Shown: piece after piece, positions 36,171 to 45,220 of the stretch | Numbering within the stretch: the stretch's first letter is position 1 | Layout of the letters: each line of letters begins with the position of its first letter | NCBI RefSeq assembly: GCF_963676275.1 | Contig: NZ_OY781091.1 | Location: 1,900,775 to 1,964,774, forward strand | Source: an uncultured Cohaesibacter sp. | Lineage (GTDB): Bacteria; Pseudomonadota; Alphaproteobacteria; Rhizobiales; Cohaesibacteraceae | DNA: 64,000 bases | Direction of reading: 5' to 3' | Made by a program: the position numbers and the translations under genes | Notes under the pieces: model-generated | Told to the model about the DNA's origin: nothing | The model's database searches: none | What the model saw: only the letters and a program-made list of their open reading frames with translations

Positions 36171-36944
36171 ATGCCAGATACTTTGTCTTCCATTGTAGAA
36201 ACCACACCCGTCATCCTCACCGATGTCGCCAAGAGCTTCGTCATGCATTTGCGCGGCTCGGTGACCATTCCAGTCGTTGCCGGAGTCAATTTTGCCCTGC
36301 GTGCAGGAGAATGCGCCGTGCTGGGTGGGCCGTCAGGCGTCGGCAAAAGCTCCATTCTCAAAATGATCTACGGCAATTACAGCGCCAACTGCGGACAGAT
36401 CATGGTGGCCCATCGCGGCACCATGGTGGATATTGCCACAGCAGATCCGCGCACCATTCTCGCCGTGCGCCGCGAAGCGGTGGGCTATGTCAGCCAGTTT
36501 CTGCGCGCCATGCCCCGCGTTCCCGCGCTCGATGTTGCCGCCGAAGTGCTGGTCGAGCAGGGCGAAGCGGTGGCGGCTGCAAGAGAAAAGGCCGGAGCGA
36601 TGTTCGCACGCCTCAATCTGCCGGAAAAGCTCTGGCAATTGCCACCCGCCACCTTTTCGGGTGGCGAGCAGCAGAGGGTCAACATCGCCAGAGGCTTTCT
36701 GACCGATCATCCCATCCTTCTGCTCGATGAACCAACCGCTTCTCTCGATGCGGCCAATCGCGCTGTCGTGATCGATCTCATTCGGGAGAAAAAGAAAAAC
36801 GGCACAGCCATGCTGGGAATCTTCCATGATGAAGATGTGCGCGAAGAGATCGCCGATAGCATCATCGATGTTGCCCACTTCGCCCAGTCTGCCCGCCAGA
36901 AGAGCGAGCGGCAGGCCCGCATGAATGCCATGGCCACAGGATGA
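36171..36944 (+). CDS. phnL: C-P lyase accessory ATPase PhnL
   Basis: A 257-residue ABC-type ATPase needed with PhnG/H/I for the first C-P lyase step. Walker A is GGPSGVGKSS, the signature FSGGEQQRVNIARGF, Walker B ILLLDEPTASLDAAN, with a His-containing switch (LGIFHDEDVREEIAD). ATG 36171 lies ten bases after phnK; a GTG directly before it is also possible. Followed by 67 bases to the hexapeptide transferase gene. Confidence 0.95.
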   Translation: MPDTLSSIVETTPVILTDVAKSFVMHLRGSVTIPVVAGVNFALRAGECAVLGGPSGVGKSSILKMIYGNYSANCGQIMVAHRGTMVDIATADPRTILAVRREAVGYVSQFLRAMPRVPALDVAAEVLVEQGEAVAAAREKAGAMFARLNLPEKLWQLPPATFSGGEQQRVNIARGFLTDHPILLLDEPTASLDAANRAVVIDLIREKKKNGTAMLGIFHDEDVREEIADSIIDVAHFAQSARQKSERQARMNAMATG

Positions 36945-37011
36945 ACCTGACGGCATAATGAAGCCAATCATTCACATTTCATCACCAGAACCAAATTAGC
37001 AGGCATAGAGC

Positions 37012-37683
37012 ATGAGCAAGGAACAGCAAGCCTCTGCATCCGGAGGGGCCGAGAATAGCAAAGGTCCATGCAAGCTGGGGATTGCACCGACCATCCACCC
37101 CAGCGCGACCGTGACAGACTCCGAAATGGGCAGATATACCGAAGTCGGTGACAGGACACTGATCGTGGAAAGCTCCATGGGCGACTATTCCTATATCGAG
37201 CGTGATGGCAATATCTGGTGCTCGACGATTGGAAAATTCGCCAATATCGCCCAATCGGTTCGCATCAACGCGCCGAACCATCCCCACTGGCGCGCCACCC
37301 TGCATCACTTCACCTATCGGGCGAACAATTATTTCGATGATTGCGAACAGGAAGAGGAATTCATCGACTGGCGCCGCGATCACCGGGTGGTCATCGGCCA
37401 TGATGTCTGGATAGGGCATGGTGCGACCATCCTTCCCGGCGTCACCATAGGAGACGGAGCCATCATCGGCTCCGGAGCGGTGGTCAGTCGCGATGTGCCC
37501 GATTACATGATCGTTGGTGGCGTGCCGGCCCGTCCCATCCGGTCACGCTTTTCTCCCCAAATTGCGCAGGATCTCAAGGAGCTGGCCTGGTGGGACTGGT
37601 CCCATGAAGCCTTGCGCTCTGCGCTGGATGATTTTCGTCATCTTCAGGTGGAAGCCTTCGTTGAAAAGTATAAAGGCAAGTAA
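37012..37683 (+). CDS. Phosphonate-cluster hexapeptide-repeat transferase
   Basis: A 223-residue left-handed beta-helix acyltransferase of the family found in C-P lyase operons of alphaproteobacteria (transferase hexapeptide repeat, phosphonate-metabolism type). Hexapeptide turns appear as [19 protein letters not shown], and the C-terminal coil [53 protein letters not shown] is textbook; catalytic His lies in the INAPNHPHW region. It may acetylate aminophosphonates, replacing PhnO, which is absent here; that role is inferred. A 217-base spacer to phnC holds a PHO box. Confidence 0.9.
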   Translation: MSKEQQASASGGAENSKGPCKLGIAPTIHPSATVTDSEMGRYTEVGDRTLIVESSMGDYSYIERDGNIWCSTIGKFANIAQSVRINAPNHPHWRATLHHFTYRANNYFDDCEQEEEFIDWRRDHRVVIGHDVWIGHGATILPGVTIGDGAIIGSGAVVSRDVPDYMIVGGVPARPIRSRFSPQIAQDLKELAWWDWSHEALRSALDDFRHLQVEAFVEKYKGK

Positions 37684-37749
37684 TTTCAATATTTTGAAGA
37701 AAAATTGCAGCTTGTAACAAGATTACATTTTTTCTCTGAAAAACAGTGT

Positions 37750-37767
37750 TTGTCACAGAACTGAAAT
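37750..37767 (+). promoter_or_regulatory. PHO box upstream of phnC
   Basis: TTGTCAC and CTGAAAT are two 7-mers with a 4-base spacer, matching the PhoB direct repeat CTGTCAT-N4-CTGTCAT at 5/7 each, about 135 bases before phnC. It suggests a second phosphate-starvation promoter for the transport half of the cluster. Weaker than the phnG box. Confidence 0.5.
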
Positions 37768-37900
37768 AACGCGGACAAGCACATGTCACATAAGATGCGT
37801 AATCCTTCGCGGAGCAGAAATTGATGCCCGGAGCTGGCCATAAATAGGCCGATCAAGCAATGCGGGTTCAAGCAGATTGAGCCGCGAAGGAGAAAGCCTG

Positions 37901-38770
37901 ATGTTGGAATTGATGAATGTGACGCGCCGCTTTGGCGGTAACACTGCCGTGGACTCGGTCACTCTCTCTATTCCTCAAGGCCAGATGGTCGGCATCATCG
38001 GCCGTTCCGGCGCAGGCAAATCGACCCTCTTGCGCATGATCAACAGACTGATCGATCCGTCAGATGGCGCCATCGGCTTTGGCGACAAGAAGGTCTCCAC
38101 CATCAGGGGGCGGGAATTGCGCGACTGGCAGCGCGATTGCGCCATGATATTCCAGCAATTCAATCTCGTGCCGCGCCTCGATGTCTTGACCAATGTCTTG
38201 CTTGGTCGTCTCAATCATCGCAATACCATTCTCAATCTGCTCAATATTTTCTCGGCTCAGGAACGCGCTCAGGCGCTGATGGCGCTGGAGCGCCTCGGCA
38301 TCGAACAGACTGCCTTGCAGCGGGCAGGGACCTTGTCCGGTGGCCAGCAGCAGCGTGTGGCGATTGCCCGCGCTCTGATGCAGAGCCCGAAGGTCATTCT
38401 GGCTGACGAGCCGATTGCCTCGCTGGATCCGCTCAATGCCAAGATCGTGATGGACAGCCTCAAGGATATCAATGAGCGCGACGGCATCACCGTCGTCACC
38501 AACCTGCATACATTGGACACTGCCCGGGCCTATTGCGAACGGGTCATCGGCATGTATCACGGCAAGGTCGTCTTTGACGGGCCAGCATCCGAGCTGACCA
38601 GTGACGCAGTGAAAATGATCTACGGCTCGACGGCGGAAAACGAGATTTCAGAATCCATCACCTCGACCGCAATCCGGCAATCATCTGAGACGGAAGCAGC
38701 CCCAACCTCGGCCCCGGCCCCAGACTCGGCAATGCCTTTGGCTTCCGCAGAGATCGCTCAGCCAGCGTAA
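37901..38770 (+). CDS. phnC: Phosphonate ABC transporter ATPase PhnC
   Basis: A 289-residue ATPase energising phosphonate import through PhnE. Walker A is GRSGAGKST, the signature [15 protein letters not shown], Walker [17 protein letters not shown], and the H-loop [14 protein letters not shown]. The ATG at 37901 follows GAAGGAGAA. A C-terminal tail of about 35 residues is low-complexity (Ser/Ala/Pro/Thr rich), unusual for PhnC and probably unstructured. First gene of the importer set, 93 bases before phnD. Confidence 0.95.
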   Translation: MLELMNVTRRFGGNTAVDSVTLSIPQGQMVGIIGRSGAGKSTLLRMINRLIDPSDGAIGFGDKKVSTIRGRELRDWQRDCAMIFQQFNLVPRLDVLTNVLLGRLNHRNTILNLLNIFSAQERAQALMALERLGIEQTALQRAGTLSGGQQQRVAIARALMQSPKVILADEPIASLDPLNAKIVMDSLKDINERDGITVVTNLHTLDTARAYCERVIGMYHGKVVFDGPASELTSDAVKMIYGSTAENEISESITSTAIRQSSETEAAPTSAPAPDSAMPLASAEIAQPA

Positions 38771-38863
38771 ATGGCCCCCTTTTGAAGACCACCTAACCAA
38801 AATCTAGTCAAATCTCAAATTGAATGAGGCTGGCAAAGACCGGCTGATATCAGGAGACGTTAC

Positions 38864-39778
38864 ATGTTCAAGAAAATTGTTCTCGCCGCAGTGTCTGTGG
38901 CAGCCCTCGTTGCCGGTGCTGCTGCTCCGTCTTTCGCGGCTGAAAAAGAATTCCGCATCGGCATTCTAGGCGGCGAAAATGAAGCTGACCGTCTGCGTAA
39001 CTTCCAGTGCATGGTCGATCAGCTGCCAGCCGCTCTGGGCGTTGAGAAAGTATCCCTGTTCCCGTCCGCAGACTATGATGGCACCATTCAGGGCCTGCTT
39101 GGCGGTACGCTGGATTATGCCGAGCTGGGCGCTTCGGGCTATGCCAAAACCTACCTGACCAATCCTGAAGCTGTCGAGCCGATCCTGACCACCGTTCAGA
39201 TGGACGGCTCCACCGGCTACCATTCCGTCATGGTTGCCCGCAAGGATTCCGGCATGACCGACGTCAAGGAAATGAAGGGCAAGAAACTGGGCTTTGCCGA
39301 TCCTGACTCCACATCCGGTTTTCTCGTTCCTTCCGTTACCCTGCCGGAAGCCGTTGGCGCACCGGTTGAAGAATTCTTCGGTTCCACCGGCTTTGGCGGC
39401 GGCCACGAGAATCTCGTTCTGGAAGTTGTCAAAGGCACCTTCGATGCCGGAACCACCTGGGCTTCAGGCGTTGGCAAATTTGAAGACGGCTATTCTTCCG
39501 GCAACCTGCGCAAGATGGTCGACAAGGGCATTCTCGACATGAATGATCTGGTTCAGCTCTGGATTTCTCCGCTGATCCCGAACGGCCCGGTCGTGGTCCG
39601 CTCCACGCTGGATCCTGAAGTGAAGGCTAAGTTCAAGGACTTCATGATGAAGCTGCCAGAATCCGATCCGGCCTGCTTCTCTGCCATTCAGGGCGGCGAT
39701 TACAAAGGCTTCGTTGAAGTCAACGCCGATTTCTACAAAGCCATCATTGCTGCCCGCAAGGCAAAAATCGGCTCCTGA
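38864..39778 (+). CDS. phnD: Phosphonate ABC transporter binding protein PhnD
   Basis: A 304-residue periplasmic phosphonate-binding protein with signal peptide MFKKIVLAAVSVAALVAG, cleaved near the SFA-A junction around residue 26. Conserved ligand-site segments are RIGILGGENEADRLRNFQCM, SGYAKTYL and GFADPDSTSGFLVPS. CAGGAGA precedes the ATG. Delivers phosphonates, and perhaps phosphate esters or phosphite, to PhnE1/E2. Followed by 177 bases before phnE1, with no gene. Confidence 0.95.
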   Translation: MFKKIVLAAVSVAALVAGAAAPSFAAEKEFRIGILGGENEADRLRNFQCMVDQLPAALGVEKVSLFPSADYDGTIQGLLGGTLDYAELGASGYAKTYLTNPEAVEPILTTVQMDGSTGYHSVMVARKDSGMTDVKEMKGKKLGFADPDSTSGFLVPSVTLPEAVGAPVEEFFGSTGFGGGHENLVLEVVKGTFDAGTTWASGVGKFEDGYSSGNLRKMVDKGILDMNDLVQLWISPLIPNGPVVVRSTLDPEVKAKFKDFMMKLPESDPACFSAIQGGDYKGFVEVNADFYKAIIAARKAKIGS

Positions 39779-39955
39779 TCCGTCCGCGCTTTTATAAATG
39801 CTTGCCACAGATGGCCCGGCCTTGCCGGGTCATCTCATCATTGAAACCAGCAAAGCCCAACCCTTCTCTTGCTATCGACCTGATCATGTCGGCGTCTGCT
39901 CCGCGATGGTCATCTCAATGGCAATGGAACAGCTGTTTTGGGAAGAAAGAGGAAT

Positions 39956-40918
39956 ATGATGAAAACACCCGTTGAACTGTCTCCCGCTTGCGAGGCAACG
40001 GAGCGGCACTGGCAGGAGCTGAGCCGCAAGAGACGCTTCTACAGCCTTCTTTCAATTGCCATTTTGCTCATTACTCTGTTCGGCTCGCTCTGGTTCGCCA
40101 ATGAGACCAATGCCGGGAAATTCTTTGATCGACTTCCCTATTTCTTTGACTTTTTCGGCGACATGATCCCGCGCGATGGTTGGGAAATCTGGCGGGCGCT
40201 GTTTGATTTGCCATCGCCCTATTTCGATGGCAGCCTGAAATTCAATTATCCCGATGGCCGGGTCTATCTGATCGGCTCGCTCTATATGCCCGAATATGTC
40301 TACAAGATGCTGGAAACGATCAATATCGCGATCTTCTCTACGCTCATCGGTTTCGGACTTGGCTTCGTGCTCTGCTTTCTGGCAGCGAGTAACATGACCA
40401 CCAGAAAATGGCTTCGCTTCACCGTGCGCCGCATTCTGGAAATCCTGCGCGCCTTTCCGGAAATCGTGATTGCCGGTTTCTTTGTGGCTGTACTCACCAT
40501 CGGTGCGGTGCCTGCCATGATCGCTGTGGCCATTCACACCATTGGCTCGCTTGGCAAAATGTTTTTCGAAGTCGTCGAGAATGCCGACATGAAAGCCGAC
40601 GAGGGGCTACAGGCCGTGGGCGCCAATTGGGTCGAGCGGGTATGGTTCGGCATTGTGCCGCAGGTGTTGCCAAATTTCCTTTCCTACGCCCTGCTGCGCC
40701 TTGAAATCAATGTGCGCGCCTCAACCATCATCGGTGCCGTTGGCGGCGGCGGGATCGGCGAAGCCTTGCGTCTTTCCATCTCGCGCGGTCATGAAGCCAA
40801 GACCCTTGCCATTGTGCTGCTGCTGTTCGTGACCATCATCGCCATCGATCAACTCTCGGCCTGGCTGCGCAAGAAAATCGTCGGCAATCAGGCCTTTGCC
40901 TTTGGCGCAAGTGCATAA
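39956..40918 (+). CDS. phnE1: Phosphonate ABC transporter permease PhnE (first)
   Basis: A 320-residue inner-membrane permease with TM1 at about residues 30-52, a periplasmic loop of about 70 residues, then the permease core with the EAA-like loop (VGANWVERVWFGIVPQVLPNF) and a conserved end (RASTIIGAVGGGGIGEALR). GAGG lies just upstream of two adjacent ATGs at 39956 and 39959. It ends 13 bases before phnE2; the two probably form a heterodimer in the membrane. Confidence 0.93.
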   Translation: MMKTPVELSPACEATERHWQELSRKRRFYSLLSIAILLITLFGSLWFANETNAGKFFDRLPYFFDFFGDMIPRDGWEIWRALFDLPSPYFDGSLKFNYPDGRVYLIGSLYMPEYVYKMLETINIAIFSTLIGFGLGFVLCFLAASNMTTRKWLRFTVRRILEILRAFPEIVIAGFFVAVLTIGAVPAMIAVAIHTIGSLGKMFFEVVENADMKADEGLQAVGANWVERVWFGIVPQVLPNFLSYALLRLEINVRASTIIGAVGGGGIGEALRLSISRGHEAKTLAIVLLLFVTIIAIDQLSAWLRKKIVGNQAFAFGASA

Positions 40919-40931
40919 GGGGAGAACCATC

Positions 40932-42524
40932 ATGAACACGATTGCTGCTCCAAATATGCAAAGCGCCATGCAGGTTGACATGGAGGACATGATCGCCCGC
41001 TATCCGGCTGTCTTCAAGCCGAGCTTCTTCAAGCGGTTTCGCGGTCTGATCATTTTTGTCGCGGTGATTGTCTATGCCTTCTTCGGTTCCAGTTTCCTGC
41101 ATATCGGCAAGACATTTTCCAATGGCAACTGGGATATCGCGGGTGCCTATCTCGCTGACTGGATCTCCTATGAAGCCCGCCCGGATGTCAAATTCCAGAA
41201 TGAATATCTGACCATCGAGTTTCCGCGCTTCTCGCCGCTGGGCAATGATCCGCATCCCGACTGGATCGTGGAAAGCATGGAGACGAAGGAAATCACTCCC
41301 GAGCTGGAGCAATATCAGTCTGCGGCACCAGCTCAGACTTTCTCCTTCATGGCACCGGATGCCCCAACCGCTGAGAAGCCCGCAGAGACGCCTGCCAAAG
41401 AGGCAAAACCATCTTCAAGCTTCAGCTTCATGGCCCCCGATGCGCCTACAGCGGACAATCCTGCCGATGTCGGCAAAGCGGAAAGTGTGACAAAGTCGGA
41501 AATCAAGACCGTGACCACGAAGGCAGAGATTTCAATCGGCTCTGGCCATGTGAGCGTGGAACCCGGCCTCGTGACGATCACGAAGGGACATGAAACGCTG
41601 GTGATCGATGTCGAGCGCGACAAGGCCGTTCATCCGCGCGGTGCACTGCCCAGTTGGGCGCAGCAGAAATACGAGAATGAAAAGGTCGTCGCCCGGTTCG
41701 GATTTGACGGTCGCGTCGAGGTTCAGAATTACAAGGTCAAGATCCATCACCGCTTTCTTGGCTGGGAGAATTTCATCTTCGATACCAATTCTCCCTTCTG
41801 GAACAAGAGTGCGGGCGAGGTGTGGCATATGATTGTCGCTGGCGATCGCATCGATCCAGAGCGGTCCAACTTCATGCTGGCGCTGGATAATATCCTCAAT
41901 AACGCCGAATGGCAGCATGGCGATGTCTGGATAAAGCTGATGCAGACCATTGTCATGGCCTTTGTCGGTACCCTTTTTGCCTCGCTGATTGCCTTTCCCT
42001 TGTCCTTCCTTGCTGCCCGTAATGTGACGCCAAACCGCCTCGTGAACCAGTTCGTCAAACGCTTCTTTGATTTTCAGCGCTCTGTCGATATGCTGATCTG
42101 GGCGCTGTTCTTCACCCGTGCTTTCGGTCCGGGGCCGCTGGCCGGTATTTCGGCGATCTTTTTCACCGATACCGGAACTCTGGGCAAACTGAATGCCGAG
42201 ACGCTGGAAAATATTGATGACAAGCAGCGCGAAGGCGTCAAATCTCTGGGGGCCGGTCCGGTTCTGGTCCAGCGCTATGGTGTTGTGCCGCAAGTGCTGC
42301 CGGTTTTCCTCTCCCAGTCGCTCTATTTCTGGGAATCCAACACCCGCTCGGCCACGATCATCGGTGCAGTCGGCGCTGGCGGTATCGGTCTGAAATTGTG
42401 GGAAGCCATGCGCACCAATCAGGATTGGGAAAATGTCTTCTATATGGTGATCCTCATTCTGATCGTCGTCTATGTCTTTGATACGATTTCGAACAAGTTG
42501 CGCACCAAACTGACCAAGGGCTGA
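40932..42524 (+). CDS. phnE2: Phosphonate ABC transporter permease PhnE (second, with large periplasmic insertion)
   Basis: A 530-residue permease, much larger than ordinary PhnE (about 260-320). TM1 is at about residues 32-52. An insertion of about 280 residues follows before the second helix (near 340), then a normal core ending in VGAGPVLVQRYGVVPQVLPVF and SATIIGAVGAGGIGLK. The insertion contains an imperfect 27-residue repeat, FSFMAPDAPTA at 137 and 164, in a Pro/Ala/Lys-rich linker, then a beta-rich stretch (SIGSGHVSVEPGLVTITKGHETLVIDVE) that may fold as a small periplasmic domain. The frame is uninterrupted. Enlarged PhnE proteins exist in rhizobia, but this repeat-bearing linker is odd. 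GGGGAGA precedes the ATG. Confidence 0.9.
   Translation: MNTIAAPNMQSAMQVDMEDMIARYPAVFKPSFFKRFRGLIIFVAVIVYAFFGSSFLHIGKTFSNGNWDIAGAYLADWISYEARPDVKFQNEYLTIEFPRFSPLGNDPHPDWIVESMETKEITPELEQYQSAAPAQTFSFMAPDAPTAEKPAETPAKEAKPSSSFSFMAPDAPTADNPADVGKAESVTKSEIKTVTTKAEISIGSGHVSVEPGLVTITKGHETLVIDVERDKAVHPRGALPSWAQQKYENEKVVARFGFDGRVEVQNYKVKIHHRFLGWENFIFDTNSPFWNKSAGEVWHMIVAGDRIDPERSNFMLALDNILNNAEWQHGDVWIKLMQTIVMAFVGTLFASLIAFPLSFLAARNVTPNRLVNQFVKRFFDFQRSVDMLIWALFFTRAFGPGPLAGISAIFFTDTGTLGKLNAETLENIDDKQREGVKSLGAGPVLVQRYGVVPQVLPVFLSQSLYFWESNTRSATIIGAVGAGGIGLKLWEAMRTNQDWENVFYMVILILIVVYVFDTISNKLRTKLTKG
41340..41465 (+). repeat. Imperfect 81-bp tandem repeat inside phnE2
   Basis: Two copies of a segment encoding FSFMAPDAPTA followed by E/D, K/N and PA begin at 41340 and 41421, 81 bases apart. 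The repeat keeps the reading frame. Third-position differences (for example GCACCG versus GCCCCC) show it is not a very recent duplication. Confidence 0.8.
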
Positions 42525-42632
42525 TTGCCCTGACAAATTCCATAAAGAGCCATTTGGGACAGCTTGAAAATTGCCCCAAATGGCCAGCAGAGTAGATGCT
42601 CTGTTTCAAGCCCCCTTCAAAGGAAACTCTCC

Positions 42633-43322
42633 GTGCCCCGTTACGCCATCTTTTTCGCCCCCCTTGCCAATGACCCGCTGAACAAGCTTGCTGCCCAATG
42701 GCTGGGACGGGATGTCTTCACCGGCGCTCGGGTGGACCGTGCTTCGCTGGTGGAAGGGCTTTCGCTGCAACAATTTGACGAACTGACATCATCGGCCCGG
42801 CGCTATGGTTTTCACGGCACTTTGAAAGCTCCCTTTGCGCTGGCCGAGGGAAAAAGCATCGAAGAACTGGAACAGGCACTCAAGGCCTATGCCGAACAGG
42901 CCACGTCCTTTTCATTGCCTCGTTTCACCATTGGCCAATTGGGATCATTCTTTGCGCTGCGCCCGAGCGAGCCGTCTGCGCCGCTCAAGGCACTGGCATC
43001 CGATCTGGTCCGCACCTTTGACGATTTCCGTGCGCCACTGGAAGAGAAAGACATTGTCCGGCGCAATCCCGAAAAACTCACCGAGCGCCAAAGGCAGAAT
43101 CTGTTCGACTGGGGCTATCCATATATTTTCGAGGATTTTCGTTTCCACATGACCTTGACCAATCCGGTGCCGGATCCGCTGGCTAGCGCCTTTCAGGCCG
43201 CACTGGAGGTCCATTTTGCGCAAGCCATCATGGAGCCGCAGGAGGTCAGATCGCTTTGCCTATATGAAGAAGCAGACGCTGGCGGGCCCTTTGTGGTGCG
43301 CCAACAATTCCGGCTGGGTTAA
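42633..43322 (+). CDS. DUF1045 phosphonate-operon protein, 2H phosphoesterase-like
   Basis: A 229-residue protein of the DUF1045 family that accompanies C-P lyase operons. Two HxT motifs, GFHGTLKAPF (near residue 53) and FRFHMTLTNP (near residue 172), are the hallmark of 2H phosphoesterases, so it may open a cyclic phosphate such as a C-P lyase by-product; this is inferred. AAAGGA before the GTG at 42633 and the family start (PRYAIFFAP) favour that start; the frame opens at 42564. It reads into phnM after 37 bases. Confidence 0.88.
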   Translation: MPRYAIFFAPLANDPLNKLAAQWLGRDVFTGARVDRASLVEGLSLQQFDELTSSARRYGFHGTLKAPFALAEGKSIEELEQALKAYAEQATSFSLPRFTIGQLGSFFALRPSEPSAPLKALASDLVRTFDDFRAPLEEKDIVRRNPEKLTERQRQNLFDWGYPYIFEDFRFHMTLTNPVPDPLASAFQAALEVHFAQAIMEPQEVRSLCLYEEADAGGPFVVRQQFRLG

Positions 43323-43359
43323 AGGGCTGCCCGGCGGCAACGAAGGATTACCAAGACAT

Positions 43360-44514
43360 ATGAAAAAGAACCTGCTTTTGAAAAATGCCTGTATCGTGAT
43401 GCATGACGAGATCGTGGATGGCTGCATTCATGTCAAGGATGGCATGATTGACGATATCACTGCGGGGGCGCCAAGTGCGGCGCTGGAGCGCATTGCCGAA
43501 GATATGGACGGCGACTATCTGCTGCCCGGATTTGTCGAGCTGCATACCGATCATGTCGAGGGCCATTATGCGCCGCGACCAAAGGTGCGCGGGAGCGCCA
43601 TGGCGGCGGTTCTTTCCCATGATGCCCAGATCGCCACATCGGGTATCACCACCGTATTTGACGCCTTGCGTGTCGGCATCGATCATGACGCGGATCTGAC
43701 CTATGACGACATGAAAACCATGGCCGATGCGTTCCAGCGTGGGGTGGAGGAAGAAACCCTGCGCGCCGACCATTTCATTCATCTGCGCTGCGAAGTCTCT
43801 GCCGACGATTGCCTGACCGCCTTTCACCAGTTTGACAAATATGATCTGGTCAAGCTGGTCTCCGTCATGGACCATGCGCCCGGTCAGCGCCAGTTTGTCG
43901 ATATCGATCAATATGCGATCTATTACAAGGGCAAGCTGAAAATGTCCGATCAGGATTTTCGCACCATGTGTGAGCGACGGCTTGCCGCGTCAGCCCGCAA
44001 TTCGGACCGGCACCGCACGGAAATTGCCAATATCTGCCGTGAGCGCGGCGTCATTCTGGCCTCTCATGATGATGCCACCATCGCCCATGTCGAGGAATCC
44101 GTCCGTCATGATGTCCATGTCGCCGAGTTTCCAACCACCATCGAGGCAGCCAAGGCTTCTCATAAGGCCGGACTTGCCGTATTGATGGGAGCGCCGAATA
44201 TTGTGCGCGGTGGTTCTCATTCTGGCAATATTGCCGCCAGCGATCTGGTCGATCTGGGTGTGCTGGACATCCTTTCCTCGGACTATATTCCATTCTCGCT
44301 GGTGCAGGCCGTTTTCAGGCTGGCAGATCAGGATCACAAACTGAGCCTGCCGCAAGCGGTCAGGCTGATTTCGGCAACACCGGCGCATGCTGTCGGGCTG
44401 GATGATCGCGGCATCATCGAGGTCGGGCGCAGAGCCGATCTGGTACAGGTGCGCAAATCGCGCAACACGCCGGTGATCCGTCAGGTCTGGCGCTGCGGGG
44501 CACGGGTGGCCTGA
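43360..44514 (+). CDS. phnM: Ribophosphonate triphosphate hydrolase PhnM
   Basis: A 384-residue amidohydrolase-superfamily enzyme that removes pyrophosphate from ribose-1-phosphonate 5-triphosphate before PhnJ acts. The metal-binding motif ELHTDHVEGHY, the VMDHAPGQRQF stretch, SHDDATIAHVEE and NIVRGGSHSGN are all characteristic. The ATG at 43360 follows GAAGGA; the open frame begins inside the upstream gene. 55 bases before phnN. Confidence 0.96.
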   Translation: MKKNLLLKNACIVMHDEIVDGCIHVKDGMIDDITAGAPSAALERIAEDMDGDYLLPGFVELHTDHVEGHYAPRPKVRGSAMAAVLSHDAQIATSGITTVFDALRVGIDHDADLTYDDMKTMADAFQRGVEEETLRADHFIHLRCEVSADDCLTAFHQFDKYDLVKLVSVMDHAPGQRQFVDIDQYAIYYKGKLKMSDQDFRTMCERRLAASARNSDRHRTEIANICRERGVILASHDDATIAHVEESVRHDVHVAEFPTTIEAAKASHKAGLAVLMGAPNIVRGGSHSGNIAASDLVDLGVLDILSSDYIPFSLVQAVFRLADQDHKLSLPQAVRLISATPAHAVGLDDRGIIEVGRRADLVQVRKSRNTPVIRQVWRCGARVA

Positions 44515-44569
44515 AGGTACAAGGCTGTTCACTTGCTCTTGCGTGGGCATAATATCGGGGGAATGAAGA

Positions 44570-45220
44570 ATGATCACAAGCGGCAGCAATGAGCAGGCAG
44601 GTGTCGCAATGGGGACTTTCATTCTGCTTGTCGGGCCAAGTGGTTCCGGCAAGGACAGCCTGTTGGCCTATGCGCGCGAGCAACTTGCGCAAGACAGGCG
44701 CATTCTCTTCGTGCGCCGCTGCATCACGCGCGAGGCTGGGGATCCGAGCGAGGATCACCTAAGCATGTCCGTTACCGATTTCCAGAGAGCCGAAATGCAG
44801 GGGCAGTTTGTCATTTCATGGGGTGCGCACGGTCTTTATTATGGTCTTCCCGCCAGCATGCTCGATCATTTGCAAGGTGGAGGCGTGGCCATAGCCAATG
44901 GCTCTCGCAAGACAATACCGCTACTAAAAGAACGCTTTGCGCGCCTCAAGGTCATCAATCTGACCGTTGAGCCGGAGATACTTGCCCGGCGACTGGCAAA
45001 GCGCGGCCGGGAAAGCGCCGAGGAAATTGAACTGCGCCTTGCCCGCACGAGGGAAATATCCTCTGATGGGCTTTTCGGCGAGGACACCATCCATCTGGAC
45101 AATTCCGGCGATCTGTCGAGGGCAGGGGCGGCGTTGGTCGCGCTGTTGCGCTCCTGTGCCGATGAGGGGGCTATTGTGCCGTCTGGCAAGTCCATACTTC
45201 AGACGAAAATTGCTCGATAA
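44570..45220 (+). CDS. phnN: Ribose 1,5-bisphosphokinase PhnN
   Basis: A 216-residue guanylate-kinase-like enzyme converting ribose 1,5-bisphosphate to PRPP, linking phosphonate breakdown to nucleotide synthesis. Walker A is VGPSGSGKDS, followed by RRCITREAGDPSEDH and ISWGAHGLYYGLP. GGGGGA lies upstream of the ATG at 44570; ATG 44609 would drop 13 residues. Its last 50 bases overlap the end of a convergent gene, so no room is left for a separate terminator. Last phn gene seen. Confidence 0.93.
   Translation: MITSGSNEQAGVAMGTFILLVGPSGSGKDSLLAYAREQLAQDRRILFVRRCITREAGDPSEDHLSMSVTDFQRAEMQGQFVISWGAHGLYYGLPASMLDHLQGGGVAIANGSRKTIPLLKERFARLKVINLTVEPEILARRLAKRGRESAEEIELRLARTREISSDGLFGEDTIHLDNSGDLSRAGAALVALLRSCADEGAIVPSGKSILQTKIAR

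Noticed and set aside
40932-42524. PhnE2 as two genes or a frameshifted fusion
   Set aside because: The frame is continuous, codon use is uniform, and the insertion lies between TM1 and TM2 of a single permease.
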